Source: Prochlorothrix hollandica PCC 9006 = CALU 1027 (lineage in GTDB: Bacteria > Cyanobacteriota > Cyanobacteriia > Prochlorotrichales > Prochlorotrichaceae). From it: a stretch of DNA of 64,000 nucleotides. The first letter of the stretch is position 1; each line of letters begins with the position of its first letter. The stretch lies in the NCBI RefSeq assembly GCF_000332315.1, contig NZ_KB235933.1:949689-1013688 (forward strand), written 5' to 3'. Below the pieces are notes generated by a model. That model searched no databases and was not told where the DNA came from. It worked only from the letters and a program-made list of their open reading frames with translations. This document shows positions 22,862 to 31,494 of this stretch, in pieces. The translations under genes and the position numbers were made by a program.

Positions 22862-24949
22862 CTAAGACGCTGCCTGACGCTCCTTGGCTTCCTTGATCAC
22901 CTCTTCCGCCACATTGCTGGGGCAAGGGGCATAGTGGGAGAACTCCATGGAGAACTGACCCCGACCCGAAGTCATGGTGCGCAGGTCTCCAATGTAGCCA
23001 AACATTTCACTCAACGGCACATCGGCCTTAACCCGAATCCCCGTCGGACCGGGATCCTGGGACTTAATCATGCCCCGGCGACGGTTGAGGTCACCGATCA
23101 CATCCCCCACATGATCATCGGGGCTGAAGACATCCACCTTCATCACCGGTTCCAGTAATTGGGGCTTCGCTTTGGGCATGGACTGGCGATAGGCCGACTT
23201 GGCGGCAATCTCAAAAGCCATGGCCGAGGAGTCCACCGGGTGGAATCCCCCGTCCGTCAGGGTGATTTTGAGGTCAACACAGGGGAAACCCGCCAAAGGA
23301 CCCTGGTGAATGCAACTGGAGAAGCCCTTTTGCACCGCAGGCCAATATTCCTTTGGCACATTACCGCCCGTAACCTTGGACTCGAACACAAAACCGCTGC
23401 CCGGTTCCCCTGGCTCCACGATGTAGCTGATCTTGGCAAATTGCCCCGAACCGCCACTTTGCTTTTTGTGCACATAGTCATCTTCCAGGCGCTTGGTGAT
23501 GGACTCGCGGTAGGCCACCTGGGGTTTGCCCACTTCCACTTCAATGCCGTGGGTGCGCTTGAGGATGTCCACCTTAATATCTAGGTGCAATTCCCCCATG
23601 CCCTTGAGGATCACTTCGCCGCTCTCTTCGTCGGTTTCCACATGGAAGGAAGGATCTTCCTGCACCATTTTATTGAGGGCCAGACCCATTTTCTCGTCAC
23701 CACCCTTTTTCTTGGGCTTGACGGCGATGGAAATCACCGGTTCGGGGAAGACCATGGGTTCCAAGGTGGCGGGCTGCTTGGGATCGCAGAGGGTGTGGCC
23801 CGTCTGGACGTTTTTCATGCCCACGATCGCCACAATATCCCCTGCTTGGGCCGAATCGATTTCCTCGCGGGAGTCGGCGTGCATTTCCACCAAACGACCA
23901 ACGCGATCGGTCTTACCGGTGGCAGTGTTCAGCACTGTATCCCCTTTATTGAGGGTGCCGGAGTAAATGCGGGTAAAGGTGAGGGCACCGAAGCGATCGT
24001 CCATAATCTTGAACGCTAGGGCACGCAGGGGCCGATCGGCATCCACCAGGGCAAATTCACCGGTTTCATTCCCTTCGAGATCCACTTCCGGCTGGGGCTT
24101 CACTTCCATGGGGTTGGGGAGATAATCCACCACCGCATCCAGCACCAACTGCACCCCCTTATTTTTGAAGGAGGATCCACAGTAGGTGGGGAAAAAGGCT
24201 AAATTACGGGTTCCCTTACGGATACAGGCTTTAAGCTCATCGATGCTCACCTCTTCCCCTTCCAGGTACTTCTCCATGAGGGCATCGTCCTGTTCCACCG
24301 CCAGTTCCACCAACTGTTCCCGGTAGGTTTCCACATCATCCGCCATGGCGGCGGGCACCTCTTGGATGGTGTAGTTCATGGGATCCCCCGACTCATCCCA
24401 AATCCAAGCCTTACGGGTCAGGAGATCGACCACGCCGATAAAGTCCCCCTCTACCCCAACGGGTAGGGTCATGATGATGGGTTTGGCTGCCAGGATCGTA
24501 TCCACCTGTTTGACAACGCGGTAGAAGTCAGCGCCCATGCGATCGAGTTTGTTGACATAAATAATCCGGGCCACCTTAGAATCGTTGGCATAACGCCAGT
24601 TGGTCTCGGACTGGGGTTCCACCCCACCGGATGCACAGAATACGCCGATGCCCCCATCCAACACCTTCAGGGAGCGGTAGACCTCAATGGTGAAGTCAAC
24701 GTGGCCAGGGGTGTCAATAATGTTGAGTTGGTGCTCTTTCCAGAAACAACTGGTGGCAGCGGACTGAATGGTGATCCCCCGCTCCTGTTCTTGCTCCATG
24801 AAGTCTGTGGTTGCTGCACCTTCATGGACTTCACCAATTTTGTGGATTTTGCCGGTGAGTTTGAGAATGCGCTCAGTGGTAGTGGTCTTGCCTGCGTCTA
24901 CGTGGGCGAAGATACCAATGTTGCGGTAGCGAGTGAGATCTTTCTTCAT
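22862..24949 (-). CDS. fusA: Elongation factor G (sll1098-like paralogue)
   Basis: 695 aa from ATG 24949 ([13 protein letters not shown]); a 25-codon frame extension upstream lies in a decaying repeat and is rejected. GTPase motifs: [29 protein letters not shown]; then domains II-V to the end. Catalyses ribosomal translocation. It stands alone rather than in the rpsL-rpsG-fusA-tuf operon, and [16 protein letters not shown] and [10 protein letters not shown] resemble the second cyanobacterial EF-G, so it may be the paralogue rather than the str-operon copy. Confidence 0.93.
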   Translation of the reverse strand: MKKDLTRYRNIGIFAHVDAGKTTTTERILKLTGKIHKIGEVHEGAATTDFMEQEQERGITIQSAATSCFWKEHQLNIIDTPGHVDFTIEVYRSLKVLDGGIGVFCASGGVEPQSETNWRYANDSKVARIIYVNKLDRMGADFYRVVKQVDTILAAKPIIMTLPVGVEGDFIGVVDLLTRKAWIWDESGDPMNYTIQEVPAAMADDVETYREQLVELAVEQDDALMEKYLEGEEVSIDELKACIRKGTRNLAFFPTYCGSSFKNKGVQLVLDAVVDYLPNPMEVKPQPEVDLEGNETGEFALVDADRPLRALAFKIMDDRFGALTFTRIYSGTLNKGDTVLNTATGKTDRVGRLVEMHADSREEIDSAQAGDIVAIVGMKNVQTGHTLCDPKQPATLEPMVFPEPVISIAVKPKKKGGDEKMGLALNKMVQEDPSFHVETDEESGEVILKGMGELHLDIKVDILKRTHGIEVEVGKPQVAYRESITKRLEDDYVHKKQSGGSGQFAKISYIVEPGEPGSGFVFESKVTGGNVPKEYWPAVQKGFSSCIHQGPLAGFPCVDLKITLTDGGFHPVDSSAMAFEIAAKSAYRQSMPKAKPQLLEPVMKVDVFSPDDHVGDVIGDLNRRRGMIKSQDPGPTGIRVKADVPLSEMFGYIGDLRTMTSGRGQFSMEFSHYAPCPSNVAEEVIKEAKERQAAS

Positions 24950-25244
24950 AACTGCTCTATAGTGTAGGGGCGGTAAACCGCTAGGGAAAAGGGACGGTAA
25001 ACCGCCAGGGAAAAGGGACGACACGCTGATGGGGGCTAAACTGAGACCGGAGCCTCAGCCGTTTCCCAACGAGGGTTGTCAGAGGGATGCTGCGCAAACA
25101 TTGGGGTAAACCGGGGGCAAAACCTGAGGTCAAACCGGGCGCGACATTACGCAGCAAAAACCGGGGATTGCAAAAGGAACCCCTGGGTGGGCTAGCTGCC
25201 GGATCCCATGGAACCATGGGAGGCTACGGACAAGACACAAGCCT

Positions 25245-25535
25245 ACTTTGACATGCTCCCCGACCTAAAGGTGCGGGGATTCTCCGGCTAGGCGAATAGT
25301 CCAAGCTGTTCGCTGTACGGCTGGCTAGACAAAGCAGTCGGATTGCCAGACATCCTGGTCTTACGTCCGTTCTTTGTCCATTTAGAGTCTTGGGTTAGCC
25401 CCAACCCAGACTTTGTGATATGCTAACCATGATAGCAAAGATGGGGAACAGAGAGAGAAGGCTATGACCCAGCTTGGGGAAGACTGGATAGATCGGTTGC
25501 AGGAAGAAAAGCCGTCCTAGAAGGACGGGGCTTTA
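25245..25535. mobile_element. IS200/IS605-like terminal remnant (palindrome-associated element)
   Basis: The left part has the hairpin CTCCCCGACC / GGTGCGGGGA, followed by TTCTCCGGCTAGGCG. The right part ends with the hairpin GCCGTCCTAGAAGGACGGGGCT. These end types are familiar from IS200/IS605 elements of cyanobacteria. No TnpA or TnpB reading frame remains; an 18-codon fragment (MTQLGEDWIDRLQEEKPS) is all that is open. Probably an internally deleted element mobilisable in trans. Confidence 0.65.
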
Positions 25536-25630
25536 GACCCAGATTTTCGGTGAGTACGTTTCGGATCTGAAAAATCTGCGCAGCCCATTAAGGACTGCTG
25601 CAATATGGAGTCCATCGTATTGACTGAGAG

Positions 25631-26251
25631 TTAAGCGTGAGACACTGGATATATCTTGTGATGTCTTTCCCACCAAACCAAATAAAAATGTCCTTGTAGT
25701 TTTACACCCCAAGCTCTAACAGTATTAGCAAACCTAAAACGAAAAGCCGTTTCGTACTCCTCTAAACCTATTTCAATCCACCTATTCTGAGCTTCTTTCA
25801 CCAAAGTTATTAGCTCTTGATCGTGATGCTTAGGTACACTTTTACCGCCCTTTGCAGGTGTCGTTTGCTCAAATAAAATTTCAGACCAAGTTAAGTTTTC
25901 CAATGAACTAAAGTTTGGAAGTATTTGAGTTTGCCATTCTTCCTCAGTCCAACACCTTTGCTCTCGCCATGACCACTCTCCGTTTAAATCAGATATGGTC
26001 GTACACCACGTCAGATGACAAGCTATTGAAAATGCTTGTTCGTTAGGAAGATATACAAACTTGTTTCTACTTGGCTGTTCCTGAACCTTAACTACCTTTA
26101 AGTCAAGATCAGGTATTGGCGCTATTTTTACAAGTTTAGTCGCCAAATTTTCCACACCAGAAGAAAATTTTAAGGACTTTGCTTTACGCAACTGGGCTTT
26201 TTCTTCTTGTCTTTGTCTCCTTCTCTCAGCTTTTGAAGGTTTATCCATCAT
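25631..26251 (-). CDS. Putative toxin paired with a Panacea antitoxin
   Basis: 206 aa. The N-terminus is strongly basic (PSKAERRRQRQEEKAQLRKA). The middle has WTEEEWQTQILPNFSSLENL and TWSEILFEQTT. The C-terminal FRFRFANTVRAWGVKLQGHF then YLVWWERHHKIYP resembles small families ending in LWWDPxHxIxP that I cannot name. ATGA overlap with the upstream Panacea gene strongly suggests a toxin. AT-rich, free of GCGATCGC sites, hence probably imported. Catalytic class unknown. Confidence 0.62.
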   Translation of the reverse strand: MMDKPSKAERRRQRQEEKAQLRKAKSLKFSSGVENLATKLVKIAPIPDLDLKVVKVQEQPSRNKFVYLPNEQAFSIACHLTWCTTISDLNGEWSWREQRCWTEEEWQTQILPNFSSLENLTWSEILFEQTTPAKGGKSVPKHHDQELITLVKEAQNRWIEIGLEEYETAFRFRFANTVRAWGVKLQGHFYLVWWERHHKIYPVSHA

Positions 26252-26682
26252 AGACTGGAATAGTATTCATGCATTGCAGCTAAGGGGATAACCTCAGAAC
26301 ACCTTTCTGTAGGTTTAAGATTGCCTCTAGCCTCTTTCCAAGGAGACTCCATGTGAGTTAACTCGCTTAACCACTGCCCACTCTTGTTTTGGAGTACCTC
26401 TAACACTTTTTCAACAGAGTCTTTCTGATTGGGCGTTAAAGCATCAACATCTCCATCAAAAAAGGTATCTTCATTAACCTTAAATTGACCTTTATGATAA
26501 TCATACAGAACTTGAACTACAGGCCCATTAGCCCAAGCCTGAATATCGTCCTCAAATAAGGGGCTTTCATCCCATACAAGAGACCACGCCTGACTGTAAT
26601 AAACAAGCTTTTGAAGCTTCATCGCAGTCATTTCGCCTGTTTTGCTTAAAATATATTTCGCCACATCCACAGCGCGTGCCAT
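26248..26682 (-). CDS. Panacea-domain (DUF4065) antitoxin
   Basis: 144 aa. DVAKYILSKTGEMTAMKLQK and LVYYSQAWSLVWDE, then DDIQAWANGPVVQVLYDYHKG, are the hallmarks of the Panacea/SocA-like domain, known to neutralise many unrelated toxins. First gene of the overlapping pair, AT-rich like its partner. Confidence 0.9.
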   Translation of the reverse strand: MARAVDVAKYILSKTGEMTAMKLQKLVYYSQAWSLVWDESPLFEDDIQAWANGPVVQVLYDYHKGQFKVNEDTFFDGDVDALTPNQKDSVEKVLEVLQNKSGQWLSELTHMESPWKEARGNLKPTERCSEVIPLAAMHEYYSSL

Positions 26683-26763
26683 TTTGTCCCTCTCTTACCT
26701 TCTAGAGAACTAACTCTTGATTCTAGCACGCAAGAATATATATGCCAACAATGTCTTATGTTC

Positions 26764-26866
26764 TACAGCAGTCCGAAATGGGTCGTGTAGTGTGCGCCCG
26801 CAGGGCGCACACCACCCAAAGGGTTTCAGCCATTGAGATGCTTACAACTGATTTAGGATTGCTGTA
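26764..26866. mobile_element. Family B miniature element, copy B3
   Basis: 103 bp, inverted relative to B1/B2. TACAGCAGTCCGAAATGGG ... to TTAGGATTGCTGTA, TA-bounded, central GTGTGCGCCC / GGGCGCACACCAC hairpin. Inserted just upstream of the Panacea pair. Confidence 0.88.
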
Positions 26867-26954
26867 TGGTGTTGCAATGGGTCAGGGCTTTTCTTCAAAA
26901 ATGGGGATGTCCTCTACTTGAACACCTGTGTCACAGTCCTTAGCGTTGTTAAGC

Positions 26955-27737
26955 TCAGGGGGTGCGATCGCTTACGCGATCGGCGGTGCGGAGGATTTGG
27001 CCCGCTAATATGGCTGCCCCAAAGCCATTGTCAATATTGACCACTCCCACCCCCGCCGCGCAGGAATTGAGCATGGTCAGCAACGGCGCAATGCCACCAA
27101 AACTGCACCCATAGCCAACACTGGTGGGCACCGCCACCACGGGACAGTCCGCCAACCCCGCCACGACACTGGGCAACGCTCCCTCCATGCCCGCCACCAC
27201 AATCAGCACATCGGCTCGATCGATCACCGATCGATTACTCAATAGGCGATGGATCCCCGCCACCCCCACATCCCAGAGCCGCTCCACCGTGAACCCCGAT
27301 AGTTCCGCCGTGACCGCTGCTTCTTCCGCCACCGGCAGATCCGCCGTACCAGCGGTGAGGATGGCGATCGTCCCCCGTTGTTGCAGAGGAACCCCTGATT
27401 CCGGCACCAGGGCACAGATGCGGGCCTGGGGAAAATAGCGAGCCTCCCGCACCTGGCTGCGAATCTGGTGAAAAATATCCGAACTAACCCGCGTCGCCAT
27501 CACGACCGCCTGTTTTGTCCCTAAGGTCACCATAATTTGAGCAATTTGGTCAGGGGTTTTATCCTGTCCCCAGATCACTTCCGGAAAGCCCGTGCGCAAG
27601 CGGCGGTGGTGATCAACGCGGGCAAAATCCCCCACGGTTTCGCCGGTGAAGTTTTTGAGGTGGTCCAAGGCTTGATCGGGGGAGACCTGGCCAGTGGCCA
27701 CTTGGTTCAGCAAAGATTGGAGGGCTTCGGGCTGCAT
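26955..27737 (-). CDS. larB: LarB, pyridinium-3,5-biscarboxylate synthase (nickel-pincer cofactor)
   Basis: 260 aa. The C-terminal AIR-carboxylase-like domain is clear: DVGVAGIHRLL, VIVVAGMEGALPSVVAGL, VVAVPTSVGYGCSFGGIAPLL, NSCAAGVGVVNIDNGFGAA. LarB carboxylates nicotinic acid adenine dinucleotide and hydrolyses it, the first step of the nickel-pincer cofactor of lactate racemase-type enzymes. larC and larE are not in the window; many cyanobacteria carry larB separately. Confidence 0.92.
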   Translation of the reverse strand: MQPEALQSLLNQVATGQVSPDQALDHLKNFTGETVGDFARVDHHRRLRTGFPEVIWGQDKTPDQIAQIMVTLGTKQAVVMATRVSSDIFHQIRSQVREARYFPQARICALVPESGVPLQQRGTIAILTAGTADLPVAEEAAVTAELSGFTVERLWDVGVAGIHRLLSNRSVIDRADVLIVVAGMEGALPSVVAGLADCPVVAVPTSVGYGCSFGGIAPLLTMLNSCAAGVGVVNIDNGFGAAILAGQILRTADRVSDRTP

Positions 27738-27788
27738 GGAGGGGGAGGGCGGTTGATTTGCTCCGTTATTATGGGGGAAAACTGAACC

Positions 27789-27853
27789 GCTGAACGTTTT
27801 GCTGAACGTGTTGCTGAACGTGTTGCTGAACGTGTTGCTGAACGTGTTGCTGA
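27789..27853. repeat. 12-bp tandem repeat, five copies, upstream of larB
   Basis: TGCTGAACGTGT-type units. Together with a second array at 27972-28019 (CACTAAACTTAT units) they fill the divergent larB-lnt intergenic region and run into the lnt 5' end. Confidence 0.85.
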
Positions 27854-28023
27854 GTCTGTCGCCGAACTTATGGGTACCTTGATTAATTGGGGAACGCGGT
27901 GCTGTCGCCCGCTACAACCCTGATCCTGACGTTGACACCGGGACAATCCTGGATCTGATTCAAGGTGCCTTGATCACTAAACTTATCACCAAACTTATCA
28001 CTAAACTTATCACCGAACCTGTT

Positions 28024-29916
28024 ATGACTAAACCGGGTCACCGTCTTGCGCCCCAACCCTTGCCTTTGGACCCGTTCCGCTTCCAGAGTTTCCGGGTTTC
28101 CCTCAGCCATGGGGCGATCGGGGCGATCGCCGGATTCATCACTGCCTTAGCGGCTCCCCCCACGAGCCTCAGTCCCCTGGCCTGGTTTGGTCTCATTCCC
28201 CTGTGGTTAGCGGTGTTGCCCGCCCCGGCTATTGTCCCAAAGGGGGTACTATCCCAGGCTTCCCCCCTGGGGCAGGAGCGCCGGGAGTCCACGGGTTTGG
28301 GATCGTCCCCTGGGCGGCAGTTGAATCCAGGCCAGTTGAATCCAGGCCGGTCTAATGCAGGCCAGTTTAATCCAGGCCAGTTGAATGTAAACCAGTTGAA
28401 TGTAAACCAGTCGCAGGGTTGGTCTTTGGAGCAAATCGGGACGACCGCCGCCGCCAGCCTTGCCCTGGCGCTGGGATGGGGGTTGGCCTATTATGGCTGG
28501 CTGCTCCACTGGTTGACGGGACTCCATCCCCTCACCTGGATGGGAGTGCCCTGGCTGGGGAGTGTGGCCATTGCTGGGGGAGCCTGGGCGGTGGCGACGG
28601 CGTGGCAGGCGGTGGCGGTGGTGCTGTGGGTGGGGTTGTTGCGGTGGGGGATGTCTTGGATCCCGGTCTTGGTTACACGTGTCCCTGAACGTGTCCCTGA
28701 ACGTTTCTCTGAACGTCTCCAGAGCCGTCCCGTTGGGGTCTGGATTGTGGGGGGGGTGGCTCTGTGGAATGGCTTGCAAACCCTGCTCCATTGGACTCCC
28801 CTGGCCTGGGGATCCCTAGCTCTGACCCAAAGTCCCCACAATCTGCCCCTGTTGCATCTGGGTCAGATCAGCGGGCAATTAACCGTAGATGGGGCGATCG
28901 TGGCGGTCAATGGTCTCTGGGCCTGGGGTTGGCGGCAGTATGGCAGCGATCGCCAGGGTTCAGGGGTGCGGACGGCGGCGATCGCCCTGGGGCTGTGGCT
29001 GGGGGTGCAGGGGCTGGGGTGGGGGATGATGCAGCGGGCGATCGCCGATGATCCCCACGAGGGCATTCGGGTCGGCATTATTCAGGGCAATATTCCCACC
29101 CGCCTCAAGCTAACCCCGGAGGGCATCGCAGCGGGGGAAAAAGCCTATGTTGAGGGCTACCAGAGCCTAGGGGCAGCGGGGGCAGAGGTGGTCTTACTGC
29201 CGGAGGGGGGGATCCCCGTGGTCTGGGAAGGGCTGAACCGAGCCTACAGCAAATTTTACGGTACGGTGCGCCGGGGACAGATTCCGGCCTGGGTGGGCAC
29301 CTTTCTCAGTCGGAGCCAGGGTCAGATCCGGGGCTATAGCCAAAGTTTGGTGGATGTGGCACCGGGGGGGCAGATTGCCGCCCGCTATGACAAGGTGAAA
29401 TTGGTACCCTTGGGGGAATATATACCCCTTACACCGCTGTTAGGGCGGGTTTTAGGGCGATTGTCCCCCATTGAGTCGGTGTTGCTACCGGGGACTCCTC
29501 CCCAGGTGTTCGAGACGCATTGGGGGGCGGCGGCGATCGCCATTTGCTATGAACCCTTTTTCCCCCATATTATGCAGCAGCAGGTGGCGGCGGGGGGGCG
29601 GTTTTTGTTGACTACGTCCAATCTGGATCCCTATGGAACGGTGCTGATGGCCCAACATGAGGCCCAGGATGTGGTGCAGGCCATTGCCCTCGATCGCTGG
29701 GTCGTGCGGGCCACCAATACGGGCTATTCGGGGTTTATCACGCCCCAGGGCCGTCGTTTGCGGCGATCGCAGCCCCAAGCCTATGCCACCCTCTTAGACA
29801 CCATTTATCCCCGCGATACCCAAACTCCCTATGGTCGCTGGGGGGACTGGCTCACTCCCACCCTAGTGGTGGTCGCTGGGGGAGCATGGCTTGGATTTTC
29901 TCGGGTATGGTATTGA
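28024..29916 (+). CDS. lnt: Apolipoprotein N-acyltransferase
   Basis: 630 aa from ATG 28024. A TTG at 27970 would add (ITKL)n residues from a 12-bp tandem array, which I consider less likely. N-terminal membrane helices, then a carbon-nitrogen hydrolase domain with catalytic Glu in LLPEGGIPV, Lys in YDKVKLVPLGEY and Cys in AAIAICYEPFFP. Acylates the N-terminal Cys of lipoproteins. About 100-130 holds an in-frame array of 5-residue LNPGQ/LNVNQ repeats (15-bp DNA units), unusual in this family and presumably a loop between helices. Confidence 0.92.
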   Translation: MTKPGHRLAPQPLPLDPFRFQSFRVSLSHGAIGAIAGFITALAAPPTSLSPLAWFGLIPLWLAVLPAPAIVPKGVLSQASPLGQERRESTGLGSSPGRQLNPGQLNPGRSNAGQFNPGQLNVNQLNVNQSQGWSLEQIGTTAAASLALALGWGLAYYGWLLHWLTGLHPLTWMGVPWLGSVAIAGGAWAVATAWQAVAVVLWVGLLRWGMSWIPVLVTRVPERVPERFSERLQSRPVGVWIVGGVALWNGLQTLLHWTPLAWGSLALTQSPHNLPLLHLGQISGQLTVDGAIVAVNGLWAWGWRQYGSDRQGSGVRTAAIALGLWLGVQGLGWGMMQRAIADDPHEGIRVGIIQGNIPTRLKLTPEGIAAGEKAYVEGYQSLGAAGAEVVLLPEGGIPVVWEGLNRAYSKFYGTVRRGQIPAWVGTFLSRSQGQIRGYSQSLVDVAPGGQIAARYDKVKLVPLGEYIPLTPLLGRVLGRLSPIESVLLPGTPPQVFETHWGAAAIAICYEPFFPHIMQQQVAAGGRFLLTTSNLDPYGTVLMAQHEAQDVVQAIALDRWVVRATNTGYSGFITPQGRRLRRSQPQAYATLLDTIYPRDTQTPYGRWGDWLTPTLVVVAGGAWLGFSRVWY

Positions 29917-29919
29917 CCA

Positions 29920-30019
29920 GGGCACATCGATTAATTGGGTTGGGCGGCAAAGCTGCCCGCCACAACCCCTATTTTGACGTGGGACACTGGGGGAAAATTG
30001 GAATTGTTCGAGGTGCTCA
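29920..30019. repeat. Family D miniature element, copy D1
   Basis: About 100 bp, GGGCACATCGATTAATTGGG ... to TTCGAGGTGCTC, with the GGGCGGCAAAGCTGCCC hairpin in the middle. Begins 3 bp after the lnt stop. Confidence 0.8.
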
Positions 30020-30045
30020 CCAGGGTCGATTAAAGGAGTTAGACG

Positions 30046-30795
30046 ATGAATTTCTGGATAATGGGGGCAATTTTATTGTCACCTCTGGCGTTGATCAATG
30101 GACTGGCACCGCTGTTGGTTTTGAAGCAGGTCAAGCTAACGGCAAGGGTACACTTTGAGGTGTTGGATGAGGAGGCTTTTTTTGCCGATCGTGATGCTCG
30201 GTTCCATGCCCTGGATATGGAAATAAAATCCCTCGATTTTGAGTATGTGGGGGCTTCCCGATACCGAGATCTAACCACTACGTCCCATTTCTGTCTGTAT
30301 GCTAACCACACCACGAGAACTGTGGCCACTTTGATTGTTATGACGACAGAAAGCAAAACATTAACCTATGCCGAATTTTCCCAACGCTGTGGGGATGAGG
30401 TGATTGTAGGGGTATGTAATGCAGATCAGGTCTCTATTTACCCACGGTTGCCCATCAAGGTTATGCTCCGCGATCCCAAAATTGACAGAATGGAGGAGTT
30501 ATATGCAATGCTGCTGCGTTTAAGGGATGCTTTGGGACGATATCCCATGGCATTACCTCTGGATCGCGATCGCTATTTTCAGGTGGTGGAAGAGTTTGTG
30601 GAGCGGGAGTCGGATGAGTTAGTGAAGTTGGGGTATTGTCAGGCCGCGATCGATGAGGCGGGCCGACGCTCCCTGACCGTCAAGGGGGCGTACTTATTAA
30701 GTTGGAAGCTGCTGTTTCCAGGAAACGTGATCAAGGGCTGGAGCGATCGCTGGTATAAACACCAGATGCTATCGGGTCGGAGACAGTTCAGGTAA
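30046..30795 (+). CDS. Membrane-anchored hypothetical protein
   Basis: 249 aa. A single N-terminal hydrophobic segment (WIMGAILLSPLALINGLAPL) is followed by a soluble domain: FEVLDEEAFFADRDARFHAL, SLDFEYVGASRYRDL, TTSHFCLYANHTTRTVATLI. The C-terminus is helical and charged (SWKLLFPGNVIKGWSDRWYK). No domain recognised. Conserved-looking, core composition. Confidence 0.72.
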   Translation: MNFWIMGAILLSPLALINGLAPLLVLKQVKLTARVHFEVLDEEAFFADRDARFHALDMEIKSLDFEYVGASRYRDLTTTSHFCLYANHTTRTVATLIVMTTESKTLTYAEFSQRCGDEVIVGVCNADQVSIYPRLPIKVMLRDPKIDRMEELYAMLLRLRDALGRYPMALPLDRDRYFQVVEEFVERESDELVKLGYCQAAIDEAGRRSLTVKGAYLLSWKLLFPGNVIKGWSDRWYKHQMLSGRRQFR

Positions 30796-30856
30796 TCCCA
30801 ACCCTGGACAGTCAGGAGACTCGGACAACTCCACTGAGGGGAGAAGGACTGAAGTC

Positions 30857-31139
30857 GTAACTATTCAGGGGGGGACGAAGTTAGTAGGGTTTCAGCCTGA
30901 CGATCGCCGGTCAGGACCGGATCAACGGGATGCATTTCACCTTGGAACCATCGACCTCGGGTAGGGTTCTTGCCCCCGTGCCGACCCTCTTGGCGACCCA
31001 CAGCCGGGGCAACCACGGGGGGATTGCCCCTACCCAAATCGGTGAACCCATCCTAGTGACATGGACTCTCTCACATCGCTTAAGGTCGGTTGTCTAGAGC
31101 CTGAAACCCTCATGCTCCTGTGGACCCCTGAATAATTAC
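30857..31139. mobile_element. Family A miniature element, copy A2
   Basis: 283 bp, GTAACTATTCAGGGGGGGACG ... to CCCCTGAATAATTAC, same orientation as A1. No target duplication visible. Abuts a remnant of the GACTGAAGTCG repeat on its left. Confidence 0.85.
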
Positions 31140-31211
31140 ATCCCCAAATTTCCATGAATCACCCATTACGGGGGGAATATGGCTACTTGAAGGCTTTGTA
31201 CCAGGGTCAAA

Positions 31212-31283
31212 TGGGCGATACTGGATTTGAACCAGTGGCCTCTTCCGTGTGAAGGAAGCGCGCTACCCCTGTGCTAATCGCCC
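31212..31283 (-). tRNA. tRNA-Val(CAC)
   Basis: Minus strand folds as a cloverleaf: acceptor GGGCGAT / ATCGCCC with discriminator A, anticodon arm CTTCC-TTCACAC-GGAAG giving anticodon CAC, T arm with GGTTCAAATCC. CCA is not encoded. Confidence 0.95.
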
Positions 31284-31370
31284 GAGTCTGTGAGTCTTGC
31301 TCTCAGGTCTCTTAGTATAGCAGACTTGCTATTTGTGTAAACCCCAAATTTTCTGTAAACCCCAAACTTA

Positions 31371-31452
31371 GGGTATCAACTGAAGCCGGGACAGTGGGGC
31401 GCGGAGCGCCCCACTGTCCCGTTAATCTTGTCCCGCTTTAAGCGTAAACCCC
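31371..31452. repeat. Family C repeat, copy C2
   Basis: GGGTATCAACTGAAGCCGGG ... CCCGCTTTAAGCGTAAACC, with a near-perfect hairpin GACAGTGGGGCGC / GCGCCCCACTGTC. It lies between the tRNA and the cyclase gene's 3' end and may act as a bidirectional terminator. Confidence 0.85.
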
Positions 31453-31494
31453 AAACTGAACCTGGGCACGATCGCCCGCAGGTAATGGCTCGCC

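Noticed and set aside
24950..25024. 25-codon N-terminal extension of EF-G
   Set aside because: Built of a repeated GGTTTACCG(T/C)CC sequence and absent from the family; ATG 24949 gives the standard N-terminus.
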